Below are positions 26,023-35,777 of a stretch of 64,000 nt of DNA, piece after piece. Under the pieces are notes generated by a model that saw only the letters and a list, made by a program, of their open reading frames with translations, was not told the DNA's origin and did no database searches. Made by a program: the position numbers and the translations under genes. Origin of the DNA: an uncultured Clostridia bacterium (GTDB taxonomy: Bacteria > Bacillota > Clostridia > Oscillospirales > Ruminococcaceae); the NCBI GenBank assembly GCA_947625735.1, contig CANQPL010000008.1, forward strand, positions 32,588 through 96,587, written 5' to 3'. The number at the start of each line of letters is the position of its first letter. The stretch's first letter is position 1.

Positions 26023-27189
26023 TTACTTTTTTGATTGCTGAGCAAATCCTTTAAGGCTCCTTTTTTTAAGTGCCAGCTCTAAAAGCTCAGGCAAACGCTC
26101 GGGGGGACAAGCAAAGCACGGTATATCAAGCTCACTAACCTTTTCCGCAAGAGTATTATCAAAACAGGGCTTGCCGCTGTCGGAAATGGCAAGCAGCACT
26201 ATCACATTTACACCTGACTCTTTAAGCTCACCCAGACGGCGCAGCAGTCCCTGACGATTGCCGCCCTCATACAGATCGGTCACAAGGAACATGGTAGTCT
26301 TATCAGGCTCACCTACAAGCTCGGCGCAGTATGCCACGGATCTTTCAATATCCGTGCCGCCCCCAAGCTGTATACCGTAAAGCAGCTCCACGGGATCGGA
26401 ACAAAGCTCTGTAAGATCGGTCACTGCCGTATCAAAAGCCACAACATGGGTTTTTAAACTGCTCATGCTCGCAAGGATACAGCCCATGACCGAAGAATAT
26501 ATAGCCGACTCCCCCATTGAACCGCTCTGGTCGATATCCAGTATAACCTGCCGTGATGATGACAGTCTGCTGCTGCGCTCAAAAAAATAGAATTTTTCGG
26601 GAAGTATCCGTCCAAGCTCCCTGTTATAATTTTTCAGATTGCGTCTGACGGTAAGCCTGTAGTCCAGTGCCGCCGCAGACGGGATAGGAGAATGCTCCCG
26701 CTTATTCACAGCAGAAGCTACCGAACGCCTGATATCCTCCGCAAGACGGCGGTTTATATCCTCCACGATCTTTGCAATGTATGCCCGTGCGTTGTCCTTT
26801 GCCTTTGAGGGTATCTGATCCTTTAACATCATCAGCAGTGAGGCAGTGGATATATCAGGCTCAAGACCGTCAAGCATCTCGGGCTCAAACAGAAGCTGCT
26901 TTAATCCTTTTCGTTCAATAGCGTCATTCTGAATGACCTTTATCTCCATAGGATCAAAAAGAGTTCTCAGATCACCCAGCCATTTGGTAAGCCTTGGCGA
27001 TGAAGACCCTCTCCCGCCTTGTATGCCGCTTTCCCCACCGCTGCTGCCGTATATCTGCGACAAAGCCGAATCCATCAGCATTTCCTCATCGGTCAGCGCT
27101 CCACCTCCGCCGAACCTCTCCAATGTGCTTTCCGATTCCTTTCCGAGAATAAGCCGCCAGCGTTTTAACATTTGTAAATCGTTCATCAT
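26023..27189 (-). CDS. VWA-domain protein of the MoxR/DUF5682/SWIM cassette
   Basis: A 388-residue protein. Residues 1-200 are helical and Gly/Ser-rich in part (SSGGESGIQGGRGSSS). The VWA domain follows with an intact MIDAS: D220-x-S222-x-S224 in DIDQSGSMGES, Thr in GGGTDIER and Asp in VTDLYEGG. It is predicted cytoplasmic (no signal or membrane segment). VWA partners of MoxR ATPases usually act as substrate or metal-dependent adaptor subunits. The start overlaps the DUF5682 stop by 4 bases. It is the last gene of a five-gene operon. Confidence 0.9.
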   Translation of the reverse strand: MMNDLQMLKRWRLILGKESESTLERFGGGGALTDEEMLMDSALSQIYGSSGGESGIQGGRGSSSPRLTKWLGDLRTLFDPMEIKVIQNDAIERKGLKQLLFEPEMLDGLEPDISTASLLMMLKDQIPSKAKDNARAYIAKIVEDINRRLAEDIRRSVASAVNKREHSPIPSAAALDYRLTVRRNLKNYNRELGRILPEKFYFFERSSRLSSSRQVILDIDQSGSMGESAIYSSVMGCILASMSSLKTHVVAFDTAVTDLTELCSDPVELLYGIQLGGGTDIERSVAYCAELVGEPDKTTMFLVTDLYEGGNRQGLLRRLGELKESGVNVIVLLAISDSGKPCFDNTLAEKVSELDIPCFACPPERLPELLELALKKRSLKGFAQQSKK

Positions 27190-29432
27190 ATATCACCAAA
27201 ATCAAAATCATCAAGCTCGTCCAGCGTTTGCTCCTCCTCTGCTGTCATCACAGCAGAAATAAACTCTGACGCATTCTCCCGTGAAATACCCAGCGCCTCG
27301 CCGATATTCTCACCGATGTCCGCTTTTTCAGCAGGAGTAAACTCTGAAAATGTCCGTCTCAGGCATACAAGCACAGGCTTGAACTCCTCATCGTCCAGCC
27401 CCGAAATATATTCACACAGCTTTTCCCAGACACTAAGTCTACCTATAAGAGAACGGCGGTTCTTTTTCGAAAGTCCCTCAAACCAGAGCGCCCCGTCTCC
27501 CGCCGGTGTGCCGTGTGAAAGCCGTCTGCTGATAAGCACCGACAGAGCTTCGGGAGATATTTTCCCTCTTTCCATAAGCACTGCACAGCCGAATCCTGAC
27601 AGATAAGGATTTGCCATATCACTGTCGGAAAGCTCGTGCATAAGGTCAAGGAATCGTTCATCGTCCAGAAAATCATGAGAAAGACAAGCATCGTTTACCC
27701 GCAGAATACCTGTCACAAGAGCATCTGCTGCCAATTTATCACATACCCACGAGTACGGCAGCTCCAGTGTAAAGCGCAGGAACAGCTGCTGCATAAGTGG
27801 GATAAGAGGTGACGAATCGATACGTCTTATGCTGCCGAATCGGACAATTGACGAAAGTATACCTATTACACTTCCGCAGTCCGCAGCCGAGGTACAGCCC
27901 GCCGCAAGGCTCTGAACTGCCGATACAGCCGTTTTTACCGCTTCGGGAAGTCCGCAGGCAAAGGCATCAGAAAGAATTTCTCCCGTTTTGATAAGAGTAT
28001 CAGCCTGTACAAGCCGTCTGCCTATCGAAAGCTCGGCAGCCTGACAAACGGTATCTCCGATAAGAGATGCCTCTACTATTTCAATTTCCGTTTCGGGCGA
28101 CCATCTCAGCTTCCACATCTCTGCCCATGTGGCATTATCCTGACTTCGGGTCTGCTGCTCACCAAAATGAATGCCCAGTATTTTCAGACGATGCAGGAAA
28201 AAGGAGCGGTTCAGATCAAGAAATGCTGACTTTTCCGACTTTACCCGCAGATTTTCCCTAAGATCAAGCTCCAGCTCCATTGAAGCTGCGGTGCGGAAAC
28301 GTTCCAGCTTCAGATCTTTAAGCTCTCTGTTAAAATCCTCCTGTAATGAAGTGCAGACGGTTCCCTCGGGCAAAGAACCGATTTTTGTTCCTATTTCCAC
28401 ATTTGCACAAGCAAGGGATATCTCCCCAAAGCTGCCATGCCCCAGACAGGTAACGGCAGAATCCCGCAGATCTGCAAGATTTGCCAATTTTCCTCCCCGC
28501 ATTGATGCCAGAGTCTCAGACAGCCGCAGAGCTTCTATTACCTCTGCCGATGATGCAGCATATCCGTTCTCCCGCTGATAAGCTGCCAGCCGTGTAAGAT
28601 ATTCCGCAGAGACTTCATTAAGCCTGCCCGAAAGCCGCTTTTTCCAGATTATTTCATAATAACCCGGTGCCTTGCTGCCCGCTCCGTATCCCGAAACAGA
28701 GGATAATCTGTAATATGAATAAGGCATAAGCGTAGATTTTGAGCTTGTTTCCGGCAGTTTATCCGTTTTCAGCCTGTCATCATCTGTAAAGTTCTGTTCC
28801 TTTACAGCCGCAGTATGAAAAGCACCTGTAATAACTGCGATTTTTCCATATTTTCCCGACTGCTCCGCTTCATGTATAACACGGCGCATATATGCCTCAC
28901 GCAGTGAATTTTCCTCAATATCAGCGGAAAATTCACGCAGAGAGCGTCCATATTCCTCTACAGCGGCAAGAAAATCCTCATACTCTTCGCAAGCCTCAAA
29001 GCTGTATTCCCAGAATGAATCGTTATCAAGACCCGTCAGACGTTCAAGCTGTGTGTAAACGGATTCACCTTTACACTCATCACGGCTGTTTTCCTGTCCG
29101 TTTTCCTCATTATTCTGCATTGCAAGAACACAGAATGAGGGCAGATCGCAGAATCTGACTTCTGCACCCTTATCCGCAGCCCATTTCATAGCCCTGTATT
29201 CGGGAGAAAATTCCGCAAAAGGATAAAGCACTGTTTTAATGGGAGATTTATCCGTATAGGCAAGGATCGCCGCAGGAAGAAATGTATCAAGGGAGCAGAG
29301 AGGTCCGATAAGACCGTTAAGATCAGCCGGACCCTCTATCAGCACAAGATCGGGATCCTCCCTGTCAAGAAATTCGGTTATGTAATAGGCACAGGCGGGA
29401 GAAAAATGCCTGACACCGTAAAATACAGCCAT
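27186..29432 (-). CDS. DUF5682-family protein
   Basis: A 748-residue cytoplasmic protein. The N-terminal domain has motifs GVRHFSPAC (6-14), VLIEGPADLNG, VRFCDLPSF and VITGAFHTAA. The spacing of conserved His, Glu, Asp and His resembles EreA/ChaN/TraB-like folds, so a hydrolase-type activity is possible but unproven. The C-terminal 400 residues are helical. The family is regularly encoded beside SWIM zinc-finger, MoxR and VWA proteins, as here. The start ATG overlaps the MoxR stop (TAATG), indicating coupled translation. Confidence 0.87.
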   Translation of the reverse strand: MAVFYGVRHFSPACAYYITEFLDREDPDLVLIEGPADLNGLIGPLCSLDTFLPAAILAYTDKSPIKTVLYPFAEFSPEYRAMKWAADKGAEVRFCDLPSFCVLAMQNNEENGQENSRDECKGESVYTQLERLTGLDNDSFWEYSFEACEEYEDFLAAVEEYGRSLREFSADIEENSLREAYMRRVIHEAEQSGKYGKIAVITGAFHTAAVKEQNFTDDDRLKTDKLPETSSKSTLMPYSYYRLSSVSGYGAGSKAPGYYEIIWKKRLSGRLNEVSAEYLTRLAAYQRENGYAASSAEVIEALRLSETLASMRGGKLANLADLRDSAVTCLGHGSFGEISLACANVEIGTKIGSLPEGTVCTSLQEDFNRELKDLKLERFRTAASMELELDLRENLRVKSEKSAFLDLNRSFFLHRLKILGIHFGEQQTRSQDNATWAEMWKLRWSPETEIEIVEASLIGDTVCQAAELSIGRRLVQADTLIKTGEILSDAFACGLPEAVKTAVSAVQSLAAGCTSAADCGSVIGILSSIVRFGSIRRIDSSPLIPLMQQLFLRFTLELPYSWVCDKLAADALVTGILRVNDACLSHDFLDDERFLDLMHELSDSDMANPYLSGFGCAVLMERGKISPEALSVLISRRLSHGTPAGDGALWFEGLSKKNRRSLIGRLSVWEKLCEYISGLDDEEFKPVLVCLRRTFSEFTPAEKADIGENIGEALGISRENASEFISAVMTAEEEQTLDELDDFDFGDI

Positions 29433-30517
29433 TACGAATTACGCTCCCTGCACTCGGCATAAAGCTCCGCATATTCCTTACCGCGTTTGCGCATTACATT
29501 TTCAAGGTATTCTGTCCACGCCGCCTTATCCTTGGCTTCGTCCTTGACAATAGCTCCCTGAAGTGCTGCCGCAAGGTCATGGTTTGTCACCCTGCCGTTT
29601 CCGAAGCTGCCTGCAAGTGCCATGCTGTTTACAAGGAGGGAAATCGCTTCTGCTGCCGAAAGCACTCCGGTGGTAGGCTTTAGCTTTATCTGCCCGTCAA
29701 GAGTCCTGCCGTCCCTCAGTTCTCTGAAAATAGTAACGATACGTTCAACCGAAGATCTGTCGGGAAGTTCCGCACTGATCCTGAATCCGTCAGAAAGCTG
29801 CGCAACACGGGAGGTAACGATATTTATTTCCGTTTCCATATCCGACGGAGCGGGCAGAACAACAATATTAAATCGTCTTTTCAGTGCCGAGGACATTTCA
29901 TTAACGCCCTTATCACGGGTATTGGCGGTAGCTATCACGGAAAATCCTTTCTTTGCAGCCACATCTGCGGAAAGCTCGGGAATAGATATCCGCTTCTCCG
30001 ATAATATGGATATCAGCGCATCCTGCACTTCACTTGCACAGCGGGAAATTTCCTCAATTCTGGCAATTGCGCCGTCCTCCATTGCGGTGTAAACGGGACT
30101 TTTAACCAGCGAATCAAAGGAAGGACCGTTTGCAAGCAGCATGGCATAGTTCCACGAATAACGTATCTGCTCCTCCGTAGTGCCTGCTGTTCCCTGTATA
30201 ACACGGGAGGAATCTCCGTTAATGGCTGCGGTTAGATGCTCTGAAAGCCATGATTTCGCCGTTCCGGGTTCACCTATAAGCAGCAGTGCCCGGTCGGTCA
30301 CAAGGGTAGCTATGCATATCTCAACAAGCCGTTTATCTCCCATATATTTCGGGGTTATGTTCTTGCCTTTGACATTGCCGCCCATGATATAGGTAAGCAC
30401 TCCACGGGGCGACATTCTCCAGCCCGAGGGAACAGGGTCTTTGTCGGCAGCAATAATGGCTTCAAGCTCCTCTCTGTAAAGCTCCTCTGCAGGAAGACGA
30501 AGTATTTCACTGTTCAT
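29432..30517 (-). CDS. MoxR-family AAA+ ATPase
   Basis: A 361-residue ATPase starting MNSEILRLPAEELYREEL (AAAGGAAATAATTCC upstream). The Walker A is GEPGTAKS (82-89). The Walker B region reads ARIEEISRCASEVQDALISI, with Glu-Glu in place of the usual Asp-Glu. Sensor 1 is in VIATANTRDKGVNEMSSALK, followed by the Arg-finger KRRFN. MoxR proteins are hexameric chaperone-like ATPases that act with VWA proteins. It is the ATPase core of the five-gene cassette. Confidence 0.92.
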   Translation of the reverse strand: MNSEILRLPAEELYREELEAIIAADKDPVPSGWRMSPRGVLTYIMGGNVKGKNITPKYMGDKRLVEICIATLVTDRALLLIGEPGTAKSWLSEHLTAAINGDSSRVIQGTAGTTEEQIRYSWNYAMLLANGPSFDSLVKSPVYTAMEDGAIARIEEISRCASEVQDALISILSEKRISIPELSADVAAKKGFSVIATANTRDKGVNEMSSALKRRFNIVVLPAPSDMETEINIVTSRVAQLSDGFRISAELPDRSSVERIVTIFRELRDGRTLDGQIKLKPTTGVLSAAEAISLLVNSMALAGSFGNGRVTNHDLAAALQGAIVKDEAKDKAAWTEYLENVMRKRGKEYAELYAECRERNS

Positions 30518-30531
30518 GGAATTATTTCCTT

Positions 30532-32292
30532 TCAATCAAGTTTTTTTATATAATTTTCAAAATAAGTTATCAACAAATTGTATCGCATATCCTTTTTTAT
30601 CTTTTGTAATTCACTTAAAATTGCCTGTGCCTCGGATTTCCTGTCGTTCACGGAGGGAATTACTTCTTCAAGGTATTTTAATACAGCAAATTCAACATGG
30701 TCTATATCATTTATAGCACAGCGTGATATAACTCCGTTATAATTACCCGGGGCTTTTGTTTTCATAAGCAGATGAAGTGCTGCTATATTGGGGCAGTCAC
30801 GTACAGCGCACCATGCAAACTTATTGGCAGCAGTCACAACACGCTCCATGTCCGCCTCGGAGCAGTTGGATACAAGATGATAAAAGATCATTGATATATT
30901 GCGTGCATAATTCATTCTTTTTTCTTCTGTTTCTTTTTTCTTTTCGGAGCTTGTAAAAATGTTGAATTTCGGCTGAGCTATAGGATCGGTATCGGACAGC
31001 ATTTGCAGTATGCTTTCGGGAATGTTCTTAAATACCGCCGTTCCGACATAAAAATAATATTCACCTAGTACCGCATTGTATTTCAGTGTTTTGAGTACTC
31101 CGATATCATCTGCGGAGGTAATTGCACTTTCGGGAGAAGTGCAGAACAGATATGCACTCCATACATTTTTAAAATATTCCGGACTGCGTTTGTGGAGATC
31201 ACAAATCAGACGGTCATTTTCCTGCGAACGGTTTTCATAGAGAAAATTTGTGCAAAGAAAACTGTTAAGCTGATCTGACGGCATAAGTTCGGAAAGGCGG
31301 ATAAATGTCTCTGCCGTATCTGTTTTGTTAATGAGCAGCGGCATTGAAAACATATCATAGCGGAATTTCTTATCCGCTTTGTACTGCCGGATTTCCTCAT
31401 CAATTTTGCGCTTTGCAAAATCACCGCATATCCTATATCTGGAAACGGAAATATAAGGCTTATAGCTGTCTTTGTATTTTTCGATCAGCTTTGTAAAAAT
31501 AGGCTCTGCTTCGGGAGGACTGAGCATTGCAAGGGACATAAGAGCCGCATTTTTGACATCACCCTTTTCAGTTTGGTAAAGCATTACAAGCGTTTCGGTA
31601 TTATCCTGAGAGCAAGCGAGAGCTTCTACAGCTTTTGCACGTATCTTTTTAGGTGCATTTTCATTTTGCGCCAATGACAGATACCAGTCATTTTCCTTTT
31701 CTCTTGCACAAAGGCTCACATATCTTACAGGAAGTGATGATGCCTTTTCATCAGTAAGACGGGTAACAGCCTTGAGCTTTTCGGTAATGCCGTCACCGAA
31801 AATACGGTACATTGCCCTTGCAAGATCATCACCTACGGAATTATCGTTTACACGCCCTTTCTCAGCAAAGCTGACAAATGCCGCTGCTGCTCTGGGGTCG
31901 GACAGATACCTTACCTGCTCCTCAGTCAACGCTTTACAGCCCGAAACAGCTGCGCAAACCTCATTAACAGCACTGTAGGACGCATTTACGGGAATACATT
32001 TCATAGGTTTTAAAGGTTCTGTCTCTGAACATTTATCTGCAAATGTACCCTGTGTGACCGCAAGTGCATCGGCAAGGGCAATACAATCTGCAAGCTCTCC
32101 TGCCGTATCCCCGTCTGCAAAAAGTCTGCTGCACCTTGCATACAACTGACCAAAAGCCTTATTCGCGTGAGAAAGAGGCTCAAACACCTCAACCGCTCTT
32201 TTCAGCCTGAAATCATCATTCACTGCCGCACAGCCCGCCGCAGCAGTGAGATACAAGCGGCTTCTTAACTCGTAAAAAGTATTTATATCCAA
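30532..32292 (-). CDS. large helical (HEAT-like) protein of the MoxR/DUF5682 cassette
   Basis: I place the start at a TTG (32292), 8 bases after GAAAGGAG; the ATG 8 codons earlier lies inside the SWIM gene and has no ribosome site. The 586-residue product is wholly helical. HEAT-like repeats are visible around residues 210-290 (KKIRAKAVEALACSQDNTET, DVKNAALMSLAMLSPPEAEP). There is no signal peptide or catalytic motif. In related gene sets this position is held by DUF5691 proteins. I cannot confirm membership by eye. It probably acts as a scaffold or substrate-recognition subunit. Confidence 0.75.
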   Translation of the reverse strand: MDINTFYELRSRLYLTAAAGCAAVNDDFRLKRAVEVFEPLSHANKAFGQLYARCSRLFADGDTAGELADCIALADALAVTQGTFADKCSETEPLKPMKCIPVNASYSAVNEVCAAVSGCKALTEEQVRYLSDPRAAAAFVSFAEKGRVNDNSVGDDLARAMYRIFGDGITEKLKAVTRLTDEKASSLPVRYVSLCAREKENDWYLSLAQNENAPKKIRAKAVEALACSQDNTETLVMLYQTEKGDVKNAALMSLAMLSPPEAEPIFTKLIEKYKDSYKPYISVSRYRICGDFAKRKIDEEIRQYKADKKFRYDMFSMPLLINKTDTAETFIRLSELMPSDQLNSFLCTNFLYENRSQENDRLICDLHKRSPEYFKNVWSAYLFCTSPESAITSADDIGVLKTLKYNAVLGEYYFYVGTAVFKNIPESILQMLSDTDPIAQPKFNIFTSSEKKKETEEKRMNYARNISMIFYHLVSNCSEADMERVVTAANKFAWCAVRDCPNIAALHLLMKTKAPGNYNGVISRCAINDIDHVEFAVLKYLEEVIPSVNDRKSEAQAILSELQKIKKDMRYNLLITYFENYIKKLD

Positions 32293-32308
32293 TCTGACTG
32301 CTCCTTTC

Positions 32309-33727
32309 TCATACAAGACGAATAATACCGTTTTCTGTTATCAAAGAAAGCGGACAAAGGTAAAATCTTCGTTCATCAGACAGATAAAAAAGCTCTCCGA
32401 GAATTGCTCCTCCGCCCATATCTCCCACACATTCAAGAACTCTAACAGTATCAGGATAGCTTTCTGTAGAGCGCAGTGCAATGGTTTCCTCTCCGTGAAT
32501 AAGAGTAATATGCCTGTCCTGCCCCGCCGACACAAGCCTGTCAAAAGGAACAAGCAGTGCTGCCGTACCGTCGGAAAGCGTATTTTTCAGCTCATTCTTT
32601 GCCTTTTTCACAGCATCTGCAACAGTGGCTTCGGATTTTGAAAGGATAACGCCGTAAATATCGTAATCAGGTTCTGTGATCTCGGCACTTTCCCAGCGTA
32701 TGCGGCGGTTAAGTCCTCCCGGATAATAGCAAAGCTCCTTAATCCTGTGAACACCAAACACGGAATCCTCGGCTTTTATATATTTCGCAGCTTTCAGAGG
32801 ACGGATATTTTCTGTTTTGGAAATTTCTCCCGTGTCAAGATCTATCCAGTATGCAAGATCAATATCAGCCTTGTGAATATCGTCATGTATCACCTGAAAG
32901 GAAAGCTGAATGATCCTTGCATTTTCCTTAAAAAGCCCTATCTCCTTTAATTGTGTCAGCTTCCATACGCCGCCCATTGCTTCATACAGGATATTATCCT
33001 CGGGAAGAACTTCACCGCTTTCCAGCTTTGCATTGATATAATCTCTGCTCTTTTTTACCGTAGAGCTGAGACGTACACAAAGAGACACTATCCTTTCAAG
33101 CTCCCTGTCATCAGGATGTTCCGACAACCTTTGTGCTGCAGAGATTATTCGTGTCATAATAGCCTGCGGCTCGGGAAGATAATAGTCACCAAGCTGCTTT
33201 GCAAGCTGAGCGTACTGCTCCGCCGAGGCACGGTTCACCGAAGAAGCCCCCCTGCTCAGAATATCCTTTACAAAGCGGTCAGCAAGCTCAAGACCCTCCG
33301 CCTGTTTTTTCAGCTTCTTCTGAGCAGCCGCCTTATTCGGCTTGGGCGTTTTCTTCTCATTTGACGCCGCAGATGCTTTTTCTTCGAGCTTTGAACGTTT
33401 TCTTGCGATATCCTCGGGGATCTGTGCTGCCGTAAATTCCTTTCCCGCAAGCCACTCTATCATTATGGCAATGCAGTGCTTGCAGGGGTGCTGTCTGCTG
33501 GGACAGGAACAACGGAAAACAGGCACTTCTCCCGAAAAATCCGCAGAGGTGCTGTAAACGCTGCTGCCGCTGCCCTTGCAGTCGCCGAAAATAAGAGTGC
33601 TGTCCTCGGTTCGGTAAAGTGAAGTAAAACCTCCCGATGCTGATATTTTACGGGCATTTGAAACCGCTGTACCATTCGGAGCAGATACTCTCACAAGATC
33701 CTCTGTAATAATATTTGCCGTTGCCAT
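32309..33727 (-). CDS. SWIM zinc-finger protein, first gene of the MoxR/DUF5682 cassette
   Basis: The start MATANIITEDLVRV (ATG 33727) is 7 bases after GAAAGGCAGG. The 472-residue protein has a SWIM motif, C73-x-C75 ... C82-x-H84 (FRCSCPSRQHPCKHC). A Lys/Ala-rich linker follows (about 105-145, EKKTPKPNKAAAQKKLKKQA), then a long mixed domain. SWIM fingers mediate DNA or protein contacts. It is the promoter-proximal gene. The next gene begins 17 bases after its stop, with the ribosome site immediately after the stop. Confidence 0.88.
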   Translation of the reverse strand: MATANIITEDLVRVSAPNGTAVSNARKISASGGFTSLYRTEDSTLIFGDCKGSGSSVYSTSADFSGEVPVFRCSCPSRQHPCKHCIAIMIEWLAGKEFTAAQIPEDIARKRSKLEEKASAASNEKKTPKPNKAAAQKKLKKQAEGLELADRFVKDILSRGASSVNRASAEQYAQLAKQLGDYYLPEPQAIMTRIISAAQRLSEHPDDRELERIVSLCVRLSSTVKKSRDYINAKLESGEVLPEDNILYEAMGGVWKLTQLKEIGLFKENARIIQLSFQVIHDDIHKADIDLAYWIDLDTGEISKTENIRPLKAAKYIKAEDSVFGVHRIKELCYYPGGLNRRIRWESAEITEPDYDIYGVILSKSEATVADAVKKAKNELKNTLSDGTAALLVPFDRLVSAGQDRHITLIHGEETIALRSTESYPDTVRVLECVGDMGGGAILGELFYLSDERRFYLCPLSLITENGIIRLV

Positions 33728-33819
33728 TAACAAGCCTGCCTTTCTTAATCAAAAATTCATAATTAGTCAGATATACACAAAGAGCGCCGCCGCACCGTGT
33801 ACAGCGAAACGCTCGTTTA

Positions 33820-35595
33820 TCAGTGTCTTACATCCTCATTGGGAAGAAGATACTTAACGGAAAATTCCTTGTATCTGTCAATAAATTCCTTATTATTCCC
33901 TTGCTTTAAAGTATTGAGATACTGGTGATTTTCAAAGTTATCATCGCTTATCTGTATAAGATTCACCGCAATATTTGAGCAATGATCGGATACTCTTTCA
34001 AGATCGGTCAGAAGATCGGTAAATATAAAGCCTTGCTCAATGGTGCATCTTTTATCTCTGAGCCGCATTACATGACGTGTTTTCATCTCTGTACGGAGAG
34101 TATCTACTACCTCTTCAAGAGGCTCAACCTTGCGTGCAAGCTCAATATCACGATCCTCAAATGCCTTGATCGTCATATCAAGAATATCCTCCACTGCGCG
34201 GAACATAACACTCAGCTCTCTTTTGGCATTGTCGGAGAATTTAATATTTTTATCATTTATCTCCTTGGCAGTTTCCTGTATATTCACCGCATGATCGGAG
34301 ATCCTTTCAAAATCCCCTATAGCATGGAGCAGGCATGAAACACTTCTGCTGTCCTCCATTGTAAGACTGCGCCCTGAGAGCTTGACAAGATATGTACCGA
34401 TTATATCCTCATATTCATCAATAACATTTTCATTAAGAGAGATCATCTGCGCTTTTTCATCATCATAGGAATTATAAAGATCAAGCGAAAGCAGAATAGT
34501 AGTCTTGGCAAGAGATGCCATTCGATTGGTAACATTGCGGCACTGCTCAATGGCTACACCGGGAGTACTGAGGAAACGGTCATCAAGCAGTACGGGAGAT
34601 TCGGTGGTATCCTTCTTCTCATCGTCCCTTACCGTAAGGTAAGCCAGCTTTTCAAGCAGACCCGTAAAAGGCAGCAGCACTGCCGTTGTTCCCAGATTGA
34701 AGATAGTATGAACAACAGCGATCGAAAATGTTGTAACCGTATCATCAGCAAAAGGAAATTCAATAAACGCCGACAGCGAATAGTAGACAACCATTGCAAG
34801 AATTGTTCCGATAATATTAAAATAAAGATGAACAACTGCTACGCGTTTTGCATTTTTGTTTGCGCCTGCCGAAGAAAGGATCGCCGTAACGCAGGTGCCT
34901 ATGTTCTGCCCTAAAATTATGGGAAATGCGCTTCTGAAAGTGATAAGTCCGCTCTGTGACAGGGACTGGAGCATACCTACAGATGCAGCCGAGGATTGGA
35001 TAACAGCCGTAAGCAGAGCACCCACAAGCACACCAAGTATGGGATTTGAAAAAAGCAGCATCATTTTCGCAAAGCTTTCGGATTCTTTTAAAGGCTCTAC
35101 CGCATTGCCCATGATATCCATACCCATCATCAGCAGTGCAAATCCCATAAGGATGCCGCCGATATCGTTATATTTGCCGCTTTTGTGAGACATTCGCATA
35201 ATTACTCCCACAAGGGCAAAAATTGGAGCAAAATTTTCGGGCTTGCAGATCTGTATCAGAAAGCTGCTGCCCTCAAGACCCGAAAGACTAAGCAGCCACG
35301 TAGTAACGGTAGTACCGATATTTGCACCCATTATAATGGAGACAGCCTGTGACAACCTCATGATCCCCGAGTTTACAAAACCCACCAGCATAACCGTTGT
35401 TGCCGATGATGACTGCACCACTGCTGTAACCAGAACACCCAACAGAAGCCCCTTTATCGGATTGGAGGTCAGCTTTTCAAATATTTTTTCAAGCTGTCCG
35501 CCTGCAAGCTTTTCCAGCTTGTAGCTCATAAGATTCATTCCGAATAGGAACAGTGCAAGTCCTCCGAGCATGGAGATAAAGTTAAATATCGTCAT
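33820..35595 (-). CDS. Na+/phosphate cotransporter with C-terminal PhoU domain
   Basis: A 591-residue protein. The first about 310 residues form two inverted Na_Pi_cotrans repeats with the QSSSATTVMLVGFVNSGIM and QSSAASVGMLQSLSQSG motifs, and eight or so membrane segments. The last 230 residues are a PhoU-like four-helix domain (ISDHAVNIQETAKEIN, RVSDHCSNIAVNLIQI). It imports phosphate with sodium, and the PhoU part probably regulates it. AAAGGATG lies about 13 bases upstream of the ATG, rather far. The leader has two hairpins. Confidence 0.92.
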   Translation of the reverse strand: MTIFNFISMLGGLALFLFGMNLMSYKLEKLAGGQLEKIFEKLTSNPIKGLLLGVLVTAVVQSSSATTVMLVGFVNSGIMRLSQAVSIIMGANIGTTVTTWLLSLSGLEGSSFLIQICKPENFAPIFALVGVIMRMSHKSGKYNDIGGILMGFALLMMGMDIMGNAVEPLKESESFAKMMLLFSNPILGVLVGALLTAVIQSSAASVGMLQSLSQSGLITFRSAFPIILGQNIGTCVTAILSSAGANKNAKRVAVVHLYFNIIGTILAMVVYYSLSAFIEFPFADDTVTTFSIAVVHTIFNLGTTAVLLPFTGLLEKLAYLTVRDDEKKDTTESPVLLDDRFLSTPGVAIEQCRNVTNRMASLAKTTILLSLDLYNSYDDEKAQMISLNENVIDEYEDIIGTYLVKLSGRSLTMEDSRSVSCLLHAIGDFERISDHAVNIQETAKEINDKNIKFSDNAKRELSVMFRAVEDILDMTIKAFEDRDIELARKVEPLEEVVDTLRTEMKTRHVMRLRDKRCTIEQGFIFTDLLTDLERVSDHCSNIAVNLIQISDDNFENHQYLNTLKQGNNKEFIDRYKEFSVKYLLPNEDVRH

Positions 35596-35622
35596 AGGTA
35601 ACTGCTCATCCTTTCACAGTCC

Positions 35623-35665
35623 CGCAGAACCCCGCTCTGCGCCGTCCTCCCATCGGACGGTTTTT
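35623..35665. promoter_or_regulatory. two hairpins in the leader of the Na/Pi cotransporter gene
   Basis: CGCAGA/TCTGCG (35623-35628/35636-35641) and CCGTCC/GGACGG (35642-35647/35655-35660) lie directly upstream of the coding region. A T-run follows the second stem on the plus strand, so as a terminator it would face away from the gene. No known riboswitch is recognised. Confidence 0.4.
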
Positions 35666-35777
35666 CATACTTCATTTTTTCACACAATGACAGTATAGCA
35701 CAAAATAATGAAATAGGATTTTAACTGTCATGAAAATTATGTGAACGTTTTAAATTAAGCAGATAATGTTGAAAGGA

